The notes: generated from the letters alone by a model not told the origin. A DNA stretch of 33,418 nt from an uncultured Pelagibacteraceae bacterium (GCA_902572515.1 CACGGJ010000013.1:1-33418), one strand, 5' to 3'. Counted from the first letter of the stretch, positions 18,731-28,600 are shown. A program made the numbers and translations.

Positions 18731-20131
18731 ATGTCAAAAGTAGCAACACGTTTTGCACCGTCCCCTACAGGAGCTCTTCATATTGGAGGAGTTAGAACCG
18801 CCTTATTTAATTGGTTATTCTCAAAAAATCAAAAAGGAACTTTTCACCTTAGAATTGAAGATACCGATAAAGAAAGATCTAAAGACGAGCATAAAAAACA
18901 GATTATTGATTCTTTAAAATGGCTTGGTATTGAGCACGATGGAAATGAATACATTCAATCAAGTAAAATAAATGATCATATTAAGGTTGCAAACGAATTA
19001 CTTAAAAATGGTAATGCTTATAAATGTTATTGCTCAGCAGAAGAAATAGAAGAGCAAAAGAAAAGAGCTAAACAAAAAAAACTTCCTTATATCTACAATA
19101 GAAAATGGAGAGATATACCAGAGTCTGATGCTCCTGAGGATATAAAACCAGTAATAAGATTTAAAAGTAAAATAGAAGGATCAACAGTACTTAAAGATTT
19201 GGTTCAAGGTGATATTGAAATTGAAAATAATACAATTGAAGATTTTATAATCTTAAGAAATGATGGCACACCGACATATAATTTGTCTGCGACTGTAGAT
19301 GATCATATAATGAAAATGACACATATAATTAGAGGAGATGATCATAAAATTAATACATTTAAGCAAATGCAAATTTATGGAGCAATGAAATGGGATTTAC
19401 CAAAGTTTGCACATATACCTCTTATTCATACAATAGAAGGTAAAAAATTATCGAAGAGAGATAATGCGTCAACATTAGATGATTATTCTAAAATTGGCAT
19501 AATGCCTGATGCATTAAGAAATTATTTACTTAGATTAGGTTGGTCTTATGAGGATAAAGAAATATTCACTTTAGATGAGAGTATAAAACACTTCAACATA
19601 GAAGGTATAGGGAAGTCACCATCTAAGTTAGACATGAGTAGAATTTTATCAATGAATGAGCATTACATTAAAAATATTGATGAAAATGATTTATTCAATC
19701 AACTAACTGAATACTGTAAATTATATAAAAGTGAAATTAAGCCAGATAAAAAAGATAAAATAAAAAAATCTTTAACTTTTTTAAAGAATAAGGCAAAAAC
19801 ATTAGAAGATATATTTAATAACGGTCAATATATTATTGTGGATAAAGTAAATTTTAATCAGGACGATATTAAGTTAATTGATGATAAAGCTAAGAAAGTC
19901 ATTTCTGAATTTACTACTGAATTTTCTACCATTGATAAAATGAGCAAAGAAGCTTTAGAACCAATAGTAAATAAGCTAATTAAAACAAACGATACAAATT
20001 TTAAAGGTGTTGGACAACCTTTAAGAATAGCTTTAACAGGATCAAAATTTGGACCTGGAATATATGATATAATTATTTCTCTAGGAAAAGAGGAAGTAAC
20101 AAAAAGATTAACTAATAAGAAACTTAGTTAA
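18731..20131 (+). CDS. gltX: Glutamyl-tRNA synthetase
   Basis: Class I aminoacyl-tRNA synthetase charging tRNA-Glu (possibly also tRNA-Gln if the organism uses GatCAB). 466 residues from ATG; a TTG one codon upstream is possible but less likely. Motifs: RFAPSPTGALHIGGVRTALFN (HIGH region), RIEDTD, RNDGTPTYN, HIIRGDDH and the KMSKS equivalent KKLSKRDNAS. The C-terminal anticodon-binding helices run to the end. Its last 24 bases overlap the convergent lpxB gene inside a palindrome that carries both stop codons. Confidence 0.96.
   Translation: MSKVATRFAPSPTGALHIGGVRTALFNWLFSKNQKGTFHLRIEDTDKERSKDEHKKQIIDSLKWLGIEHDGNEYIQSSKINDHIKVANELLKNGNAYKCYCSAEEIEEQKKRAKQKKLPYIYNRKWRDIPESDAPEDIKPVIRFKSKIEGSTVLKDLVQGDIEIENNTIEDFIILRNDGTPTYNLSATVDDHIMKMTHIIRGDDHKINTFKQMQIYGAMKWDLPKFAHIPLIHTIEGKKLSKRDNASTLDDYSKIGIMPDALRNYLLRLGWSYEDKEIFTLDESIKHFNIEGIGKSPSKLDMSRILSMNEHYIKNIDENDLFNQLTEYCKLYKSEIKPDKKDKIKKSLTFLKNKAKTLEDIFNNGQYIIVDKVNFNQDDIKLIDDKAKKVISEFTTEFSTIDKMSKEALEPIVNKLIKTNDTNFKGVGQPLRIALTGSKFGPGIYDIIISLGKEEVTKRLTNKKLS
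20108..20131. terminator. Palindrome spanning the gltX and lpxB stop codons, candidate bidirectional terminator
   Basis: Perfect 8-base arms TTAACTAA (20108-20115) and TTAGTTAA (20124-20131) with an 8-base loop. Each arm contains one gene's TAA stop, and both genes end in AGTTAA (Ser-stop). On the lpxB transcript the stem is followed by UCUUUUUG, a short U-rich run, which favours an intrinsic terminator in that direction; on the gltX side no U tract follows. The stem has only one G-C pair per arm, so stability is modest. Confidence 0.45.
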
Positions 20132-21244
20132 TACTACGGCAGCTTCATCAGATGATGAAGTTTTTGATCTAATTTTAGTTAAAGTTTCTTCACAATCACT
20201 AATTTGTTTTTTCATTAATTCTGGATTTTTTAAAAAGTAAACAACAGAATTATAAATCTCTTTAGAATTACACTCTTTTTGTATTAATTCTGGAATTATT
20301 TCTTTGCTATTAATAATATTGATAATGTTAGCAAATTTAATTTTTACTAACATTTTGACAATCAAAAAATTTAAAAAATTCATTTTATAGATAATTATAG
20401 AGGGAACTTTTGCATTACAAATTTCAAGAGAAATTGTTCCAGATTTTGAAACTGCAAAAATAGAATTATTCAATATTTGTTTTTTTATATTTTCATCAGA
20501 AATAACCTCAACATTTTCTAAATTGCTTTTATTAATTTTTACATTAATTAAATTTTTATTTTCATCAGTAGCATGAAAAACAAAAGTGAAATTGTCAAAT
20601 TTTCTATTCATTAGATTTATAAAATCAATCAAGATTGGCAATAGTAAATTTACTTCAGATGATCTACTGCCACAAAAAAGAGAAATAATTTTTTTATCAC
20701 TTGAAATAATACTAGATAGATCTGTTCTATTTTTTGTTTCTTGTTCTAATAATGGGTGGCCAACAAAAGTATTTGGAATATTTTCTTTATCAAAATATTT
20801 TTTTTCAAAATCAAATAATAACAAAATATGATCTATAAACTTTTTAATTTTTTTTACCCTACCCTCTCGCCATACCCACACTTGGGGAGCCACATAATGA
20901 ACGGTCTTGATCCTATTATTTAATTTTTTAACTTTTTCAGCAACTCTTAATGTAAAGTCAGGACTATCTACACTAAATAAAATATCAGGATTAAATTTTA
21001 TAATCTCTTCTACGGTTTTATTTATTTTATTTTTAATTTTAAAAATATTTAACAAAACACTTGTAAAACCAATGTAGGTAATTTCTTTAAGATCAAAAAT
21101 AGATTTTATTCCTAATGAATTTAAATGTGTTCCGCCGACACAAGAATATTCAATATTAGGATCATTTTTTTGAAGTTGAGATATGACTTTAGAAGCAAGT
21201 TTATCTCCGGAAGGTTCTCCAGTTAGTATAAAAATCTTTTTCAT
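20108..21244 (-). CDS. lpxB: Lipid-A-disaccharide synthase
   Basis: Glycosyltransferase (family GT19) joining lipid X and UDP-2,3-diacylglucosamine, on the cytosolic face of the inner membrane. 378 residues. Diagnostic N-terminus ILTGEPSGDKLASKV, then SVDSPDFTLRVA, HYVAPQVWVWREGR, FVGHPL, FCGSRSSEV, and the C-terminal SKSGTISLE. Its ATG overlaps the stop of lpxI (ATGA), so its translation may depend on ribosomes finishing lpxI, which carries an internal stop codon in this sequence. Confidence 0.95.
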   Translation of the reverse strand: MKKIFILTGEPSGDKLASKVISQLQKNDPNIEYSCVGGTHLNSLGIKSIFDLKEITYIGFTSVLLNIFKIKNKINKTVEEIIKFNPDILFSVDSPDFTLRVAEKVKKLNNRIKTVHYVAPQVWVWREGRVKKIKKFIDHILLLFDFEKKYFDKENIPNTFVGHPLLEQETKNRTDLSSIISSDKKIISLFCGSRSSEVNLLLPILIDFINLMNRKFDNFTFVFHATDENKNLINVKINKSNLENVEVISDENIKKQILNNSIFAVSKSGTISLEICNAKVPSIIIYKMNFLNFLIVKMLVKIKFANIINIINSKEIIPELIQKECNSKEIYNSVVYFLKNPELMKKQISDCEETLTKIRSKTSSSDEAAVVLTKFLIS

Positions 21245-22035
21245 ATTACAGAGATAAACATCCTATTTTTGTTAGCAAAGTTAATACATTTGTTTTTATC
21301 TAAAAAAACATGTTTCTTATTTTTAACAACAATACCTTTTAATCCAGCAATTTTACATTGTTTAAAAGTCTTTAATCCAATAGTAGGAAGATCAATTCTA
21401 AGATCTTGTTTCTTTTTTGGAAATTTTACTAAAACGCCATGATTTCTAAATTTTTTACTTCTACTTTTTTCAAGCATTTTTTTGGTTCCACCCTTTCCTT
21501 CAATAGAAACTATCTTTTTATTCCTAGCTACAACACCTTGACTAAAATTGTATTGTCTTAAAGTATTTAATGTTTTTATTGCTTTTTTAATATCTATGTA
21601 ATCTTACTTGCTTGGTTTAACCTTTGAAAAATTTCCTTTCTTTAAGGATAGTTCGGGATTAAATTTTAGTGAATTTTCAGTTTTAATATTATTTTGAGCT
21701 AATATTTTAATAATTTCTTTAAGTATAGCGGCGTCTCCAAGCTTTGAGGCTTTGATTATTCTAGGAATATAATAAATTCCTTTTAAATCTAATTTCAATT
21801 TAGAAAAATTTGGTTTATTTACTTTTCCAGCAAATAAGACTTGTTTACATTTATTTTCTTTAAGAATGTTAATAATTTTACCAAACTGACCTATGGATAC
21901 CGCGTAAGATTTTTTATCTTTTTTAAATTTCTTTGATTTTGATAGATCAACTATCAAATACTTTATTTTCTTTTTTTTGATAGTTTTTAAAATTTCCTTT
22001 GGAAAATCAGTTTCACCAAAAATTAATCCTATCAT
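21241..22035 (-). pseudogene. lpxI: UDP-2,3-diacylglucosamine pyrophosphatase LpxI, interrupted by an in-frame TAA
   Basis: LpxI (DUF1009) cleaves UDP-2,3-diacylglucosamine to lipid X in lipid A synthesis, replacing LpxH in most alphaproteobacteria. Without the stop, the frame has 264 codons, near the family's usual 270-280. Codons 1-143 begin MIGLIFGETDFPKEI and include QVLFAGKVNKPNFSKL and KLGDAAILKEIIKIL. A TAA at 21604-21606 follows KVKPSK, yet the same frame continues with DYIDIKKAIKTL, QGVVARNKKIVSIEGKGGTKKML and a good C-terminus (DLPTIGLKTFKQCKIAGLKG). No base is gained or lost, so this is a single nonsense change or base error, not a frameshift. Neighbours lpxA and lpxB are intact. 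Confidence 0.85.
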
Positions 22036-22036
22036 T

Positions 22037-22813
22037 TTATGAAAATGGTGTGCAAATAGATCTTTTTTTATCTTTTGTTATAAAATCAATTACATTTTTA
22101 ATTAACGGATTTTCTTGTAATGAACCATTTAATTTACTTAAATTTTCAATAATATTCTTTGATGCAAATATTTCTTTATAAGCTTCACTTAACTCTAAAA
22201 TATCCTTATTTTCGAACTTGGCTCTTCTTAAACCTATTAAATTCAATCCTTGTAATGAATTTCTATTTCCTGTTGATAATCCATATGGAATTACATCATG
22301 TAATACACCTGTCATCCCACCAATCATTGCCATTTTTCCAATTCTAGTAAATTGTTGAACGGCAGAATTTCCACCAATCACTACATTATCCTCAATGATT
22401 GCATGACCACCTAAAGGCACATTATTTGCAATTATTACATTATTTCCAACTTGGCAATCATGAGCTATATGTGATGAAATCATAAATAAACAATTATCTC
22501 CAATTATTGTTTTACCGCCACCACCTGCTGTTCCAGGATTAATTGTTACGTATTCTCTGATTTTATTATTATCACCAATTACTAAATTTGTATTTTCCCC
22601 ATTGTATTTCAAGTCCTGGGGATCGTTAATTGAAACGAAAGGATAAATCTTATTTCCTTTTCCAATTTTGGCACTTACAGAAATATTAACATGGGATTGA
22701 ATGATAGTGTTCTCGTTAATTTCAACATTAGGACCAATTACGCAATATGGACCAATTTCAACATTCGAAGCAATTTTTGCTTTTGAATCAACTATTGCAG
22801 TTTTGTGAATCAT
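22037..22813 (-). CDS. lpxA: UDP-N-acetylglucosamine acyltransferase
   Basis: First enzyme of lipid A synthesis, moving a 3-hydroxyacyl chain from ACP to UDP-GlcNAc. 258 residues; the body is a left-handed beta helix of hexapeptide repeats (IASNVEIGPYCVIGPNVEIN and similar), followed by a C-terminal helical region (about 190-258). The catalytic His lies in SSHIAHDCQVG, followed by IANNVPLGGHAIIED and IGGMTGVLHDVIPYG. Its ATG overlaps the lpxD stop, so fabZ is not between lpxD and lpxA as it is in E. coli. One base separates it from lpxI. Confidence 0.95.
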   Translation of the reverse strand: MIHKTAIVDSKAKIASNVEIGPYCVIGPNVEINENTIIQSHVNISVSAKIGKGNKIYPFVSINDPQDLKYNGENTNLVIGDNNKIREYVTINPGTAGGGGKTIIGDNCLFMISSHIAHDCQVGNNVIIANNVPLGGHAIIEDNVVIGGNSAVQQFTRIGKMAMIGGMTGVLHDVIPYGLSTGNRNSLQGLNLIGLRRAKFENKDILELSEAYKEIFASKNIIENLSKLNGSLQENPLIKNVIDFITKDKKRSICTPFS

Positions 22814-23790
22814 TTATTTTCCTTAATAAATCTTTTTAAATCTTTAGCTGGATACCCCATAACTTTAGAGTTGTCAGGTACATCTTTAATCACTCCTGAA
22901 CCACCACCTATTTGAACATTGTTTCCTACTTTCAAATGTCCTGATATTCCTGCTTGTCCACCAATCATAACATTATTTCCAAGGGTAGAGCTTCCAGCAA
23001 AACCAACTTGACCAGCAATAATACAGTTTTCACCAATTTTGTTATTATGAGCTATATGTATTTGATTATCTAAGAAAGTATTTTTTCCAATTATTGTATT
23101 TGATAAAGAACCTCTATCAATTGTTGAGCCACAACCAATCTCACAATTATCCTCAATTATAACAATACCAATATGAGGATAACGTATATTTCCATTCTTA
23201 CTTGGGAAAAAACCAAATCCTTTTTTTCCAATAACACAACCATCTAATATTGAAACATTATTTTTAATTATTGTATTTCTAATAATAACATTGGACCCAA
23301 TTGAGCAGTTATCACCAATAACAACATTGCTTTCAATGATTGTGTTGTGACCAATTAAGCAGTTTGATCCAATTTTAAGATTTTTTCCGACTAATACATT
23401 TTGACCATGATTTACAGCATCATTATAAGAAGTTTTTTCAATATTCAGGGTATGAATGTCAAAATCATCTGTAATAGCATCAGGATAAAACATTGTTGTA
23501 ATCATTGAAGTTGATACAAGAACATTATCAACTTCTATTGGTATGCAGGTATCAGGTAATTTGTTAGATAAATTTTTTGTAGTAATACAAAAAGCTGCTT
23601 TTGTTTTTGAAGCGGCTAATTCATATTTTTTAGAATGAAAAAAAGTAATATCTTTATCTGATGCGTTAACAAGATCTTTAATATCAGAAATTTTTATTCC
23701 ACTATATCCAGATTTATTTTGAAATTTGATTTGAGCTAAAATCTCTTCGATTTTTTTTGGACCTTTATTTTCAAAAAAAGGATTAATCAT
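22810..23790 (-). CDS. lpxD: UDP-3-O-acyl-glucosamine N-acyltransferase
   Basis: Third lipid A enzyme, N-acylating UDP-3-O-acylglucosamine. 326 residues: N-terminal uridine-binding domain (1 to about 105, with KDITFFHSKKY and ITTKN blocks), then a left-handed beta helix of hexapeptide repeats (about 118-300) with IDRGSLSNTIIGKNTFLDNQIHIAHNN split around the catalytic His region, and a short C-terminal extension ending in MGYPAKDLKRFIKE. Full length and intact. Preceded by 53 bases and then the fabZ remnant, so its normal upstream genes are cut off by the junction near 23,925. Confidence 0.95.
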   Translation of the reverse strand: MINPFFENKGPKKIEEILAQIKFQNKSGYSGIKISDIKDLVNASDKDITFFHSKKYELAASKTKAAFCITTKNLSNKLPDTCIPIEVDNVLVSTSMITTMFYPDAITDDFDIHTLNIEKTSYNDAVNHGQNVLVGKNLKIGSNCLIGHNTIIESNVVIGDNCSIGSNVIIRNTIIKNNVSILDGCVIGKKGFGFFPSKNGNIRYPHIGIVIIEDNCEIGCGSTIDRGSLSNTIIGKNTFLDNQIHIAHNNKIGENCIIAGQVGFAGSSTLGNNVMIGGQAGISGHLKVGNNVQIGGGSGVIKDVPDNSKVMGYPAKDLKRFIKENK

Positions 23791-23843
23791 TAATTGCTTT
23801 TTATCAAAACAATTCTTAAATACTTATCAATAAATATTACTAA

Positions 23844-23927
23844 TTATTTTCTATCAACAATTGTAGCTGACCATTGAGCATCAGCCATTTTTTTTCCTTC
23901 TACAAAAGCTTCTCCTTTATATTTCCA
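23844..23927 (-). pseudogene. fabZ: 3' remnant of fabZ (3-hydroxyacyl-ACP dehydratase)
   Basis: Only the last 27 codons are recognisable: WKYKGEAFVEGKKMADAQ, then WSATIVDRK and TAA. This matches the C-terminal strand of FabZ (pattern WKF.G.A.VDG...AEA..SAMIVD). Upstream of the Trp codon the frame loses FabZ similarity and soon hits a stop, because the DNA switches to plus-strand lolC. FabZ supplies unsaturated acyl-ACP in fatty acid synthesis and is commonly encoded with the lpx genes. The stop lies 53 bases before the lpxD start. The assignment rests on a short stretch. Confidence 0.75.
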
Positions 23928-23940
23928 AAACCTTACGATA
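23918..23940. other. Head-to-head junction between truncated fabZ and truncated lolC
   Basis: To the left the minus strand reads the end of fabZ; to the right the plus strand reads lolC from its middle. Neither gene has its 5' part here. Similarity to FabZ stops at about 23,927 and a LolC-like frame starts within a few bases of it. This is either a chimeric join or a genuine rearrangement breakpoint. Confidence 0.75.
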
Positions 23941-24935
23941 AACCGTTAGCTTCCTTCTCAGATAAAGATTTTGTTAAAGGCGTTTTATCAAATGACGGAG
24001 AAGCAGTTATTTTTCACAAGAATGGCACTAAAGGAGTTTTGCTAAAAGGTTATTTGGAAAAAGATTTTAAAGATCTGGAAATTTCAAATAATGATAGTTT
24101 TTTTGGTTCTAAAAATTTAAATGAAAATTCAATTTCTATTGGTCGAGACTTAAGCAATATCTTAGGATTAGATATTGGAGATGAGGTTTCAATTACTTCA
24201 CCCTCAGGAGTTCAAACGTTAGTTGGGTCTTTACCAAAGCAAAAATTATTTCTAATAACTTCAATATTTGAAAGTGGATTATCAGAATATGATGAAAATA
24301 TTGCTTATATAAATTTAAACACTTTAGACGATTTTTTTGACAAAAATAAAAATGATAGATTTACCGAGTATTATTTTATAGATCCAAAAAATATAGAAAA
24401 TCATAAAGAAAAACTGATGAAACTATACCCCGATGCATTTGTATATACATGGGCCGATATGAATAGTTCATTATTTTCAGCACTTAAAGTTGAGAGAAAT
24501 GTGATGTTTATTATTTTATCTTTAATTGTTATTGTTGCTGCTTTTAATATAATTTCAGGTTTAACAATTTTAGTTAAAAATAAAACTCGAGATATTGCAA
24601 TTTTAAAATCTATTGGGGTCTTAAATAAATCAATTGTTAAAATATTTTTTCTTGTTGGAGTTTCAATTGGAACTTCAGCAACAATTTTTGGAATATTTTT
24701 AGGTGTAACATTCTCAATTTATGTAGAAAACATTAGACAATTTTTAAGCTCTACTTTTAATATTAGTTTATTTCCAGAGGAAATATATTTTTTAAGCAAG
24801 ATGCCCTCAGAAATAAATATTAATTCTATAGTAATTATAACAATCTGTTCAATATTAATAACAATAGTAGTTTCTATATTTCCAGCACTTAAAGCTGCAA
24901 ATATGGATCCTATAAAATCACTGAAGTATGAATAA
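23925..24935 (+). CDS. lolC: Lipoprotein-releasing permease LolC/LolE family, 5'-truncated
   Basis: Inner-membrane subunit of the LolCDE ABC exporter that releases lipoproteins to LolA. About 336 codons remain: most of the periplasmic domain, then three membrane spans (around plus-strand positions 24,500-24,570, 24,640-24,730 and 24,820-24,890) and the family ending FPALKAANMDPIKSLKYE. Compared with the usual 400-415 residues, some 70-80 N-terminal residues with the first membrane span are missing. The frame runs on upstream to a TTG at 23874, but that part is merely the antisense of the fabZ remnant. No promoter or start is left. Overlaps lolD by 8 bases. Confidence 0.85.
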   Translation, partial: PKPYDKPLASFSDKDFVKGVLSNDGEAVIFHKNGTKGVLLKGYLEKDFKDLEISNNDSFFGSKNLNENSISIGRDLSNILGLDIGDEVSITSPSGVQTLVGSLPKQKLFLITSIFESGLSEYDENIAYINLNTLDDFFDKNKNDRFTEYYFIDPKNIENHKEKLMKLYPDAFVYTWADMNSSLFSALKVERNVMFIILSLIVIVAAFNIISGLTILVKNKTRDIAILKSIGVLNKSIVKIFFLVGVSIGTSATIFGIFLGVTFSIYVENIRQFLSSTFNISLFPEEIYFLSKMPSEININSIVIITICSILITIVVSIFPALKAANMDPIKSLKYE

Positions 24936-25605
24936 TTTTTTAGAATTAATTAATATACGAAAAAGTTTTACTTCGGAAAAAAAAATTAATGTATTAAGAG
25001 GTCTATCTAGAAAATTTAGGTTAGGTAAAACTTACGCAATAATGGGACCTTCTGGATCTGGAAAATCAACTTTACTTAATTTAATTTCTTTAATTGATAA
25101 ACCAACATCAGGTATCATTAAGTTTGATAATCATGTGATAAATTTCAGTCAAAATGAAAAAAATGATTTACTTAGATCTAAAAGAATAGGTATTGTTTAC
25201 CAAGAAAATAATCTTCTTTCTGATTTTACAGCATTGGAAAATGTTTATTTTGCTTCTTTATCTCTTAATAATGACAAAAAATTAGCATTATCTAAAGCTG
25301 AAAAATTATTAAAAAAAATTGGACTTTCAAACCGATTAAATCATTTTCCCTCGCAACTTTCAGGAGGTGAAGCTCAAAGAGTTGCAATAGCAAGAGCGAT
25401 TATTAATGATCCTCAAATTATTTTAGCTGATGAACCAACTGGTAGTTTAGACATGAATACGGCTAAAGATATTTTTAAACTTTTAAACAATCAAAAAAGA
25501 TCAGACAGAATAATTATATTTGCAACTCATAATAGATTTTTTGCAAAAAAAGCAGATTATCTGTTGGAGATGAGAGATGGTAGTATAAAATCATCTAATG
25601 TCTGA
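24928..25605 (+). CDS. lolD: Lipoprotein-releasing ABC transporter ATPase LolD
   Basis: Cytosolic ATPase of LolCDE. 225 residues, complete: Walker A GPSGSGKST (40-48), Q loop VYQENNLL, signature LSGGEAQRVAIARA, Walker B IILADEPTGSLD and the switch His in IFATHN. The MacB/LolD subfamily is indicated by the adjacent LolC-type permease. It overlaps both neighbours by 8 bases (ATG inside the end of lolC; dnaE ATG inside its own end), so with lolC broken its expression signal is unclear in this sequence. Confidence 0.95.
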   Translation: MNNFLELINIRKSFTSEKKINVLRGLSRKFRLGKTYAIMGPSGSGKSTLLNLISLIDKPTSGIIKFDNHVINFSQNEKNDLLRSKRIGIVYQENNLLSDFTALENVYFASLSLNNDKKLALSKAEKLLKKIGLSNRLNHFPSQLSGGEAQRVAIARAIINDPQIILADEPTGSLDMNTAKDIFKLLNNQKRSDRIIIFATHNRFFAKKADYLLEMRDGSIKSSNV

Positions 25606-28600
25606 ATCTGTCTTACAAAATTTTAATCATTTAAAAATTCATACCCAATATTCAATTTGCGAAGGAGCTGCTAGAATTGATGATTTACAAGAATATTCTA
25701 AGAAAAATAAAATTAAATCCTTGGGTTTATGTGATACCTCAAATTTATGTGGTGCACTAGAATTCTCTGAAAAGATCTCAAAATCTGGTACTCAACCAAT
25801 AATCGGAACTCAAATAAATTTTAAAATCGGAGAAACAATAGGTTTACTCCCTTTGTTTGCTCTTAATGAAGCAGGATATAAAAATATAATAGAACTTTCA
25901 TCTTTATCGTATTTGGAAAACGATGAATTGTCAGATCCACATGTAGATTTTGAATTATTATTAAGCAATTCCAAAGGTGTTGCTGTATTTTCAGGAACTG
26001 TTTTTGGTTTATTTGGTAAATTATTTGATAAAGGAAAGCTTAGTGAAATTGATAAGCTTTATAATAAAATTAAAAATGCTTTTGATGATAGATTCTACTT
26101 AGAGATTCAAAGACATAATGATCAAAATGAAATTGGATTTGAAAAATTTAACTTAAAAAAATCTTTAGATTTGGAAATACCTATTATTGCAACTAATGAA
26201 GTTTTTTATTTAGATAAAGAAATGCATGAAGCTCATGATGCTTTAATTTGCATCGGTAACAAGACATATGTAAATGAAAAAAACAGATTAAGATTTACTG
26301 ACCAACATTATTTAAAAACTAACTCAGAGATGTCTGAATTATTTGTTGACTTGCCTGAAGCTTTAGAAAACAATTATAATTTTCCACTAAGATGTACTTA
26401 TAGACCATTATTTTCTAATCCAATATTACCTAATATTAGCAGTGATAAAGATGGAAATGCAGATGAAATTTTAAAAAAAGATTCAATAGAGGGATTAAAA
26501 GTCAAATTCAATAAGATTTTTAATTTAAGTGATGAAGACTTAGAAAATAACAATTCTTATAAAGAATATAAGAACAGACTTAATCATGAACTTTCTATTA
26601 TTGTAGAAATGAAATATTCTAGTTATTTTCTTATAGTTGCTGACTATATAAAATGGGCTAAAAATAATGATATCCCTGTAGGTCCTGGAAGAGGCTCAGG
26701 TGCTGGCTCATTAGTAGCTTGGTGTTTATCAATTACAGACGTCGATCCAATAAAATTTAATCTTATTTTTGAAAGATTTTTAAATCCAGATAGAATTTCA
26801 ATGCCAGATTTTGATATAGATTTTTGTGAGGATAAAAGAGATAAAGTTTTTGAGTATCTAACAACAAAATATAAAGACAGTGTAGCTCATATTATAACAT
26901 TTGGTAAATTAAAAGCACGAATGGTAATTAGAGACGTTGGAAGAGTTTTGGGATTAGCATATGGATTTGTTGACAGCATATCAAAGATGATACCTTTTGA
27001 TCCATCTAGACCACAAAATTTAACTCAGTGCATTGCTGGGGAGCCACGATTACAAAAACTCATAAATGATGATCCAAGGGTAAAGAAACTTACTGATCTC
27101 TCACTAAAATTAGAAGGTCTAAATAGAAATGTTGCAACACATGCAGCTGGAGTGGTAATAGCAGATAAAAAACTCACTGAAGTTGTTCCTTTATATAAAG
27201 ATATTACTGCAGATTTATTGTTACCATCTACTCAATTCGACATGTACTCTGCAGAAAATGCAGGTTTAGTAAAATTTGATTTTTTGGGTTTAAAAACACT
27301 TACAGTAATTAACAATACGCAAAAACTTGTAAGAAAAAAAATTAAAGATTTTGATATAGAAAAAATAAGTTATGAAGATCAAGAAGTTTTTGATCTAATG
27401 TCAACCGGTAAAACAGTTGGGTTATTTCAAATTGAAAGTGCTGGTATGAGAGAAGCCTTAATTCAAATGAAGCCAAATCATATTGAAGATATTATTGCAT
27501 TAGTTGCCCTCTATAGACCAGGACCAATGAGCAATATTCCAACTTATAATGATTGTAAACATGGAAAGCAAAAACCAGATTATTTACACCCACTTCTAGA
27601 AGATATTTTAAAACCAACTTACGGTGTGATTATTTATCAAGAACAGGTAATGCAGATTGCACAAAAATTATCGGGATTTACAGCAGGACAAGCTGATCTT
27701 TTAAGAAGAGCAATGGGTAAAAAGAAAAGAGCGGAACTTGAAAAACAGAAACAAGTGTTTATTGCTGGAGCTGTTAAAAATGGAATAGCAAAAGATATTG
27801 CTGCTGGAATTTTTTTAAAAATTGAACCATTTGCTGAATATGGCTTTAATAAAAGCCATGCTGCTGCGTATGCAATTATATCTTATCAAACTGCATTTTT
27901 AAAAACATACTATCCAAAAGAGTTTATTGCAGCATCAATGACTATGGATATATCTAATCAAAATAAGTTAAGTGAATTTTACGAAGAATTAAAAAGATTA
28001 AATGTTGAAGTTGTTCGTCCCGATATAAATGAATGTTTTGAAGATTTTAGAACAATCGATAGTAAATTTTATTATGCATTAGGTGGCATTAAAGCTGTAG
28101 GTTTTGAGGCAATATCAAACATAGTTGAAGAAAGGATTTTAAATGGAAAATTTGAATCTATTCATGATTTTATAAATAGGGTAAATCCAAAAGATATAAA
28201 CAAACTTCAATTAGAAGGTTTAGTAAAAGCAGGAGCTTTTGATAAACTAAATATAAACAGACAAGCTTTATTTGATTCAATTCCAGCTTTAATAGCTAAG
28301 AATAAAAATATATTTGAAAACAAATCTGCTAATCAGATTGATTTATTTTTAGATGATGAAAATAACCAGGATGATATTTTAACCAAATCTGAAGATTGGA
28401 AATTTGAAGAAAGATTATCAAAAGAATTTGAGTCAGTAGGTTTCTTTATTTCAGACCATCCATTAAATCAATTTAAAGAAATTTTTGATGATTACAAAAT
28501 AACAGATTATTCAAATTTTGTTTCTAATGAAAGTTTAAAAGATTCAAATATTGCTGCAACATTATTGAAGGTTCAAGAAAGAAAAACTGCAAAAGGAACC

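Noticed and set aside
21241-21477. A separate 78-residue gene between lpxI and lpxB
   Set aside because: It is the C-terminal part of LpxI in the same frame as the upstream part; the sequence between them is also LpxI-like.
23874-23924. Upstream extension of lolC beginning at a TTG
   Set aside because: Its 17 codons are the antisense of the fabZ C-terminus and resemble no LolC N-terminus; the open frame crosses the junction by chance.
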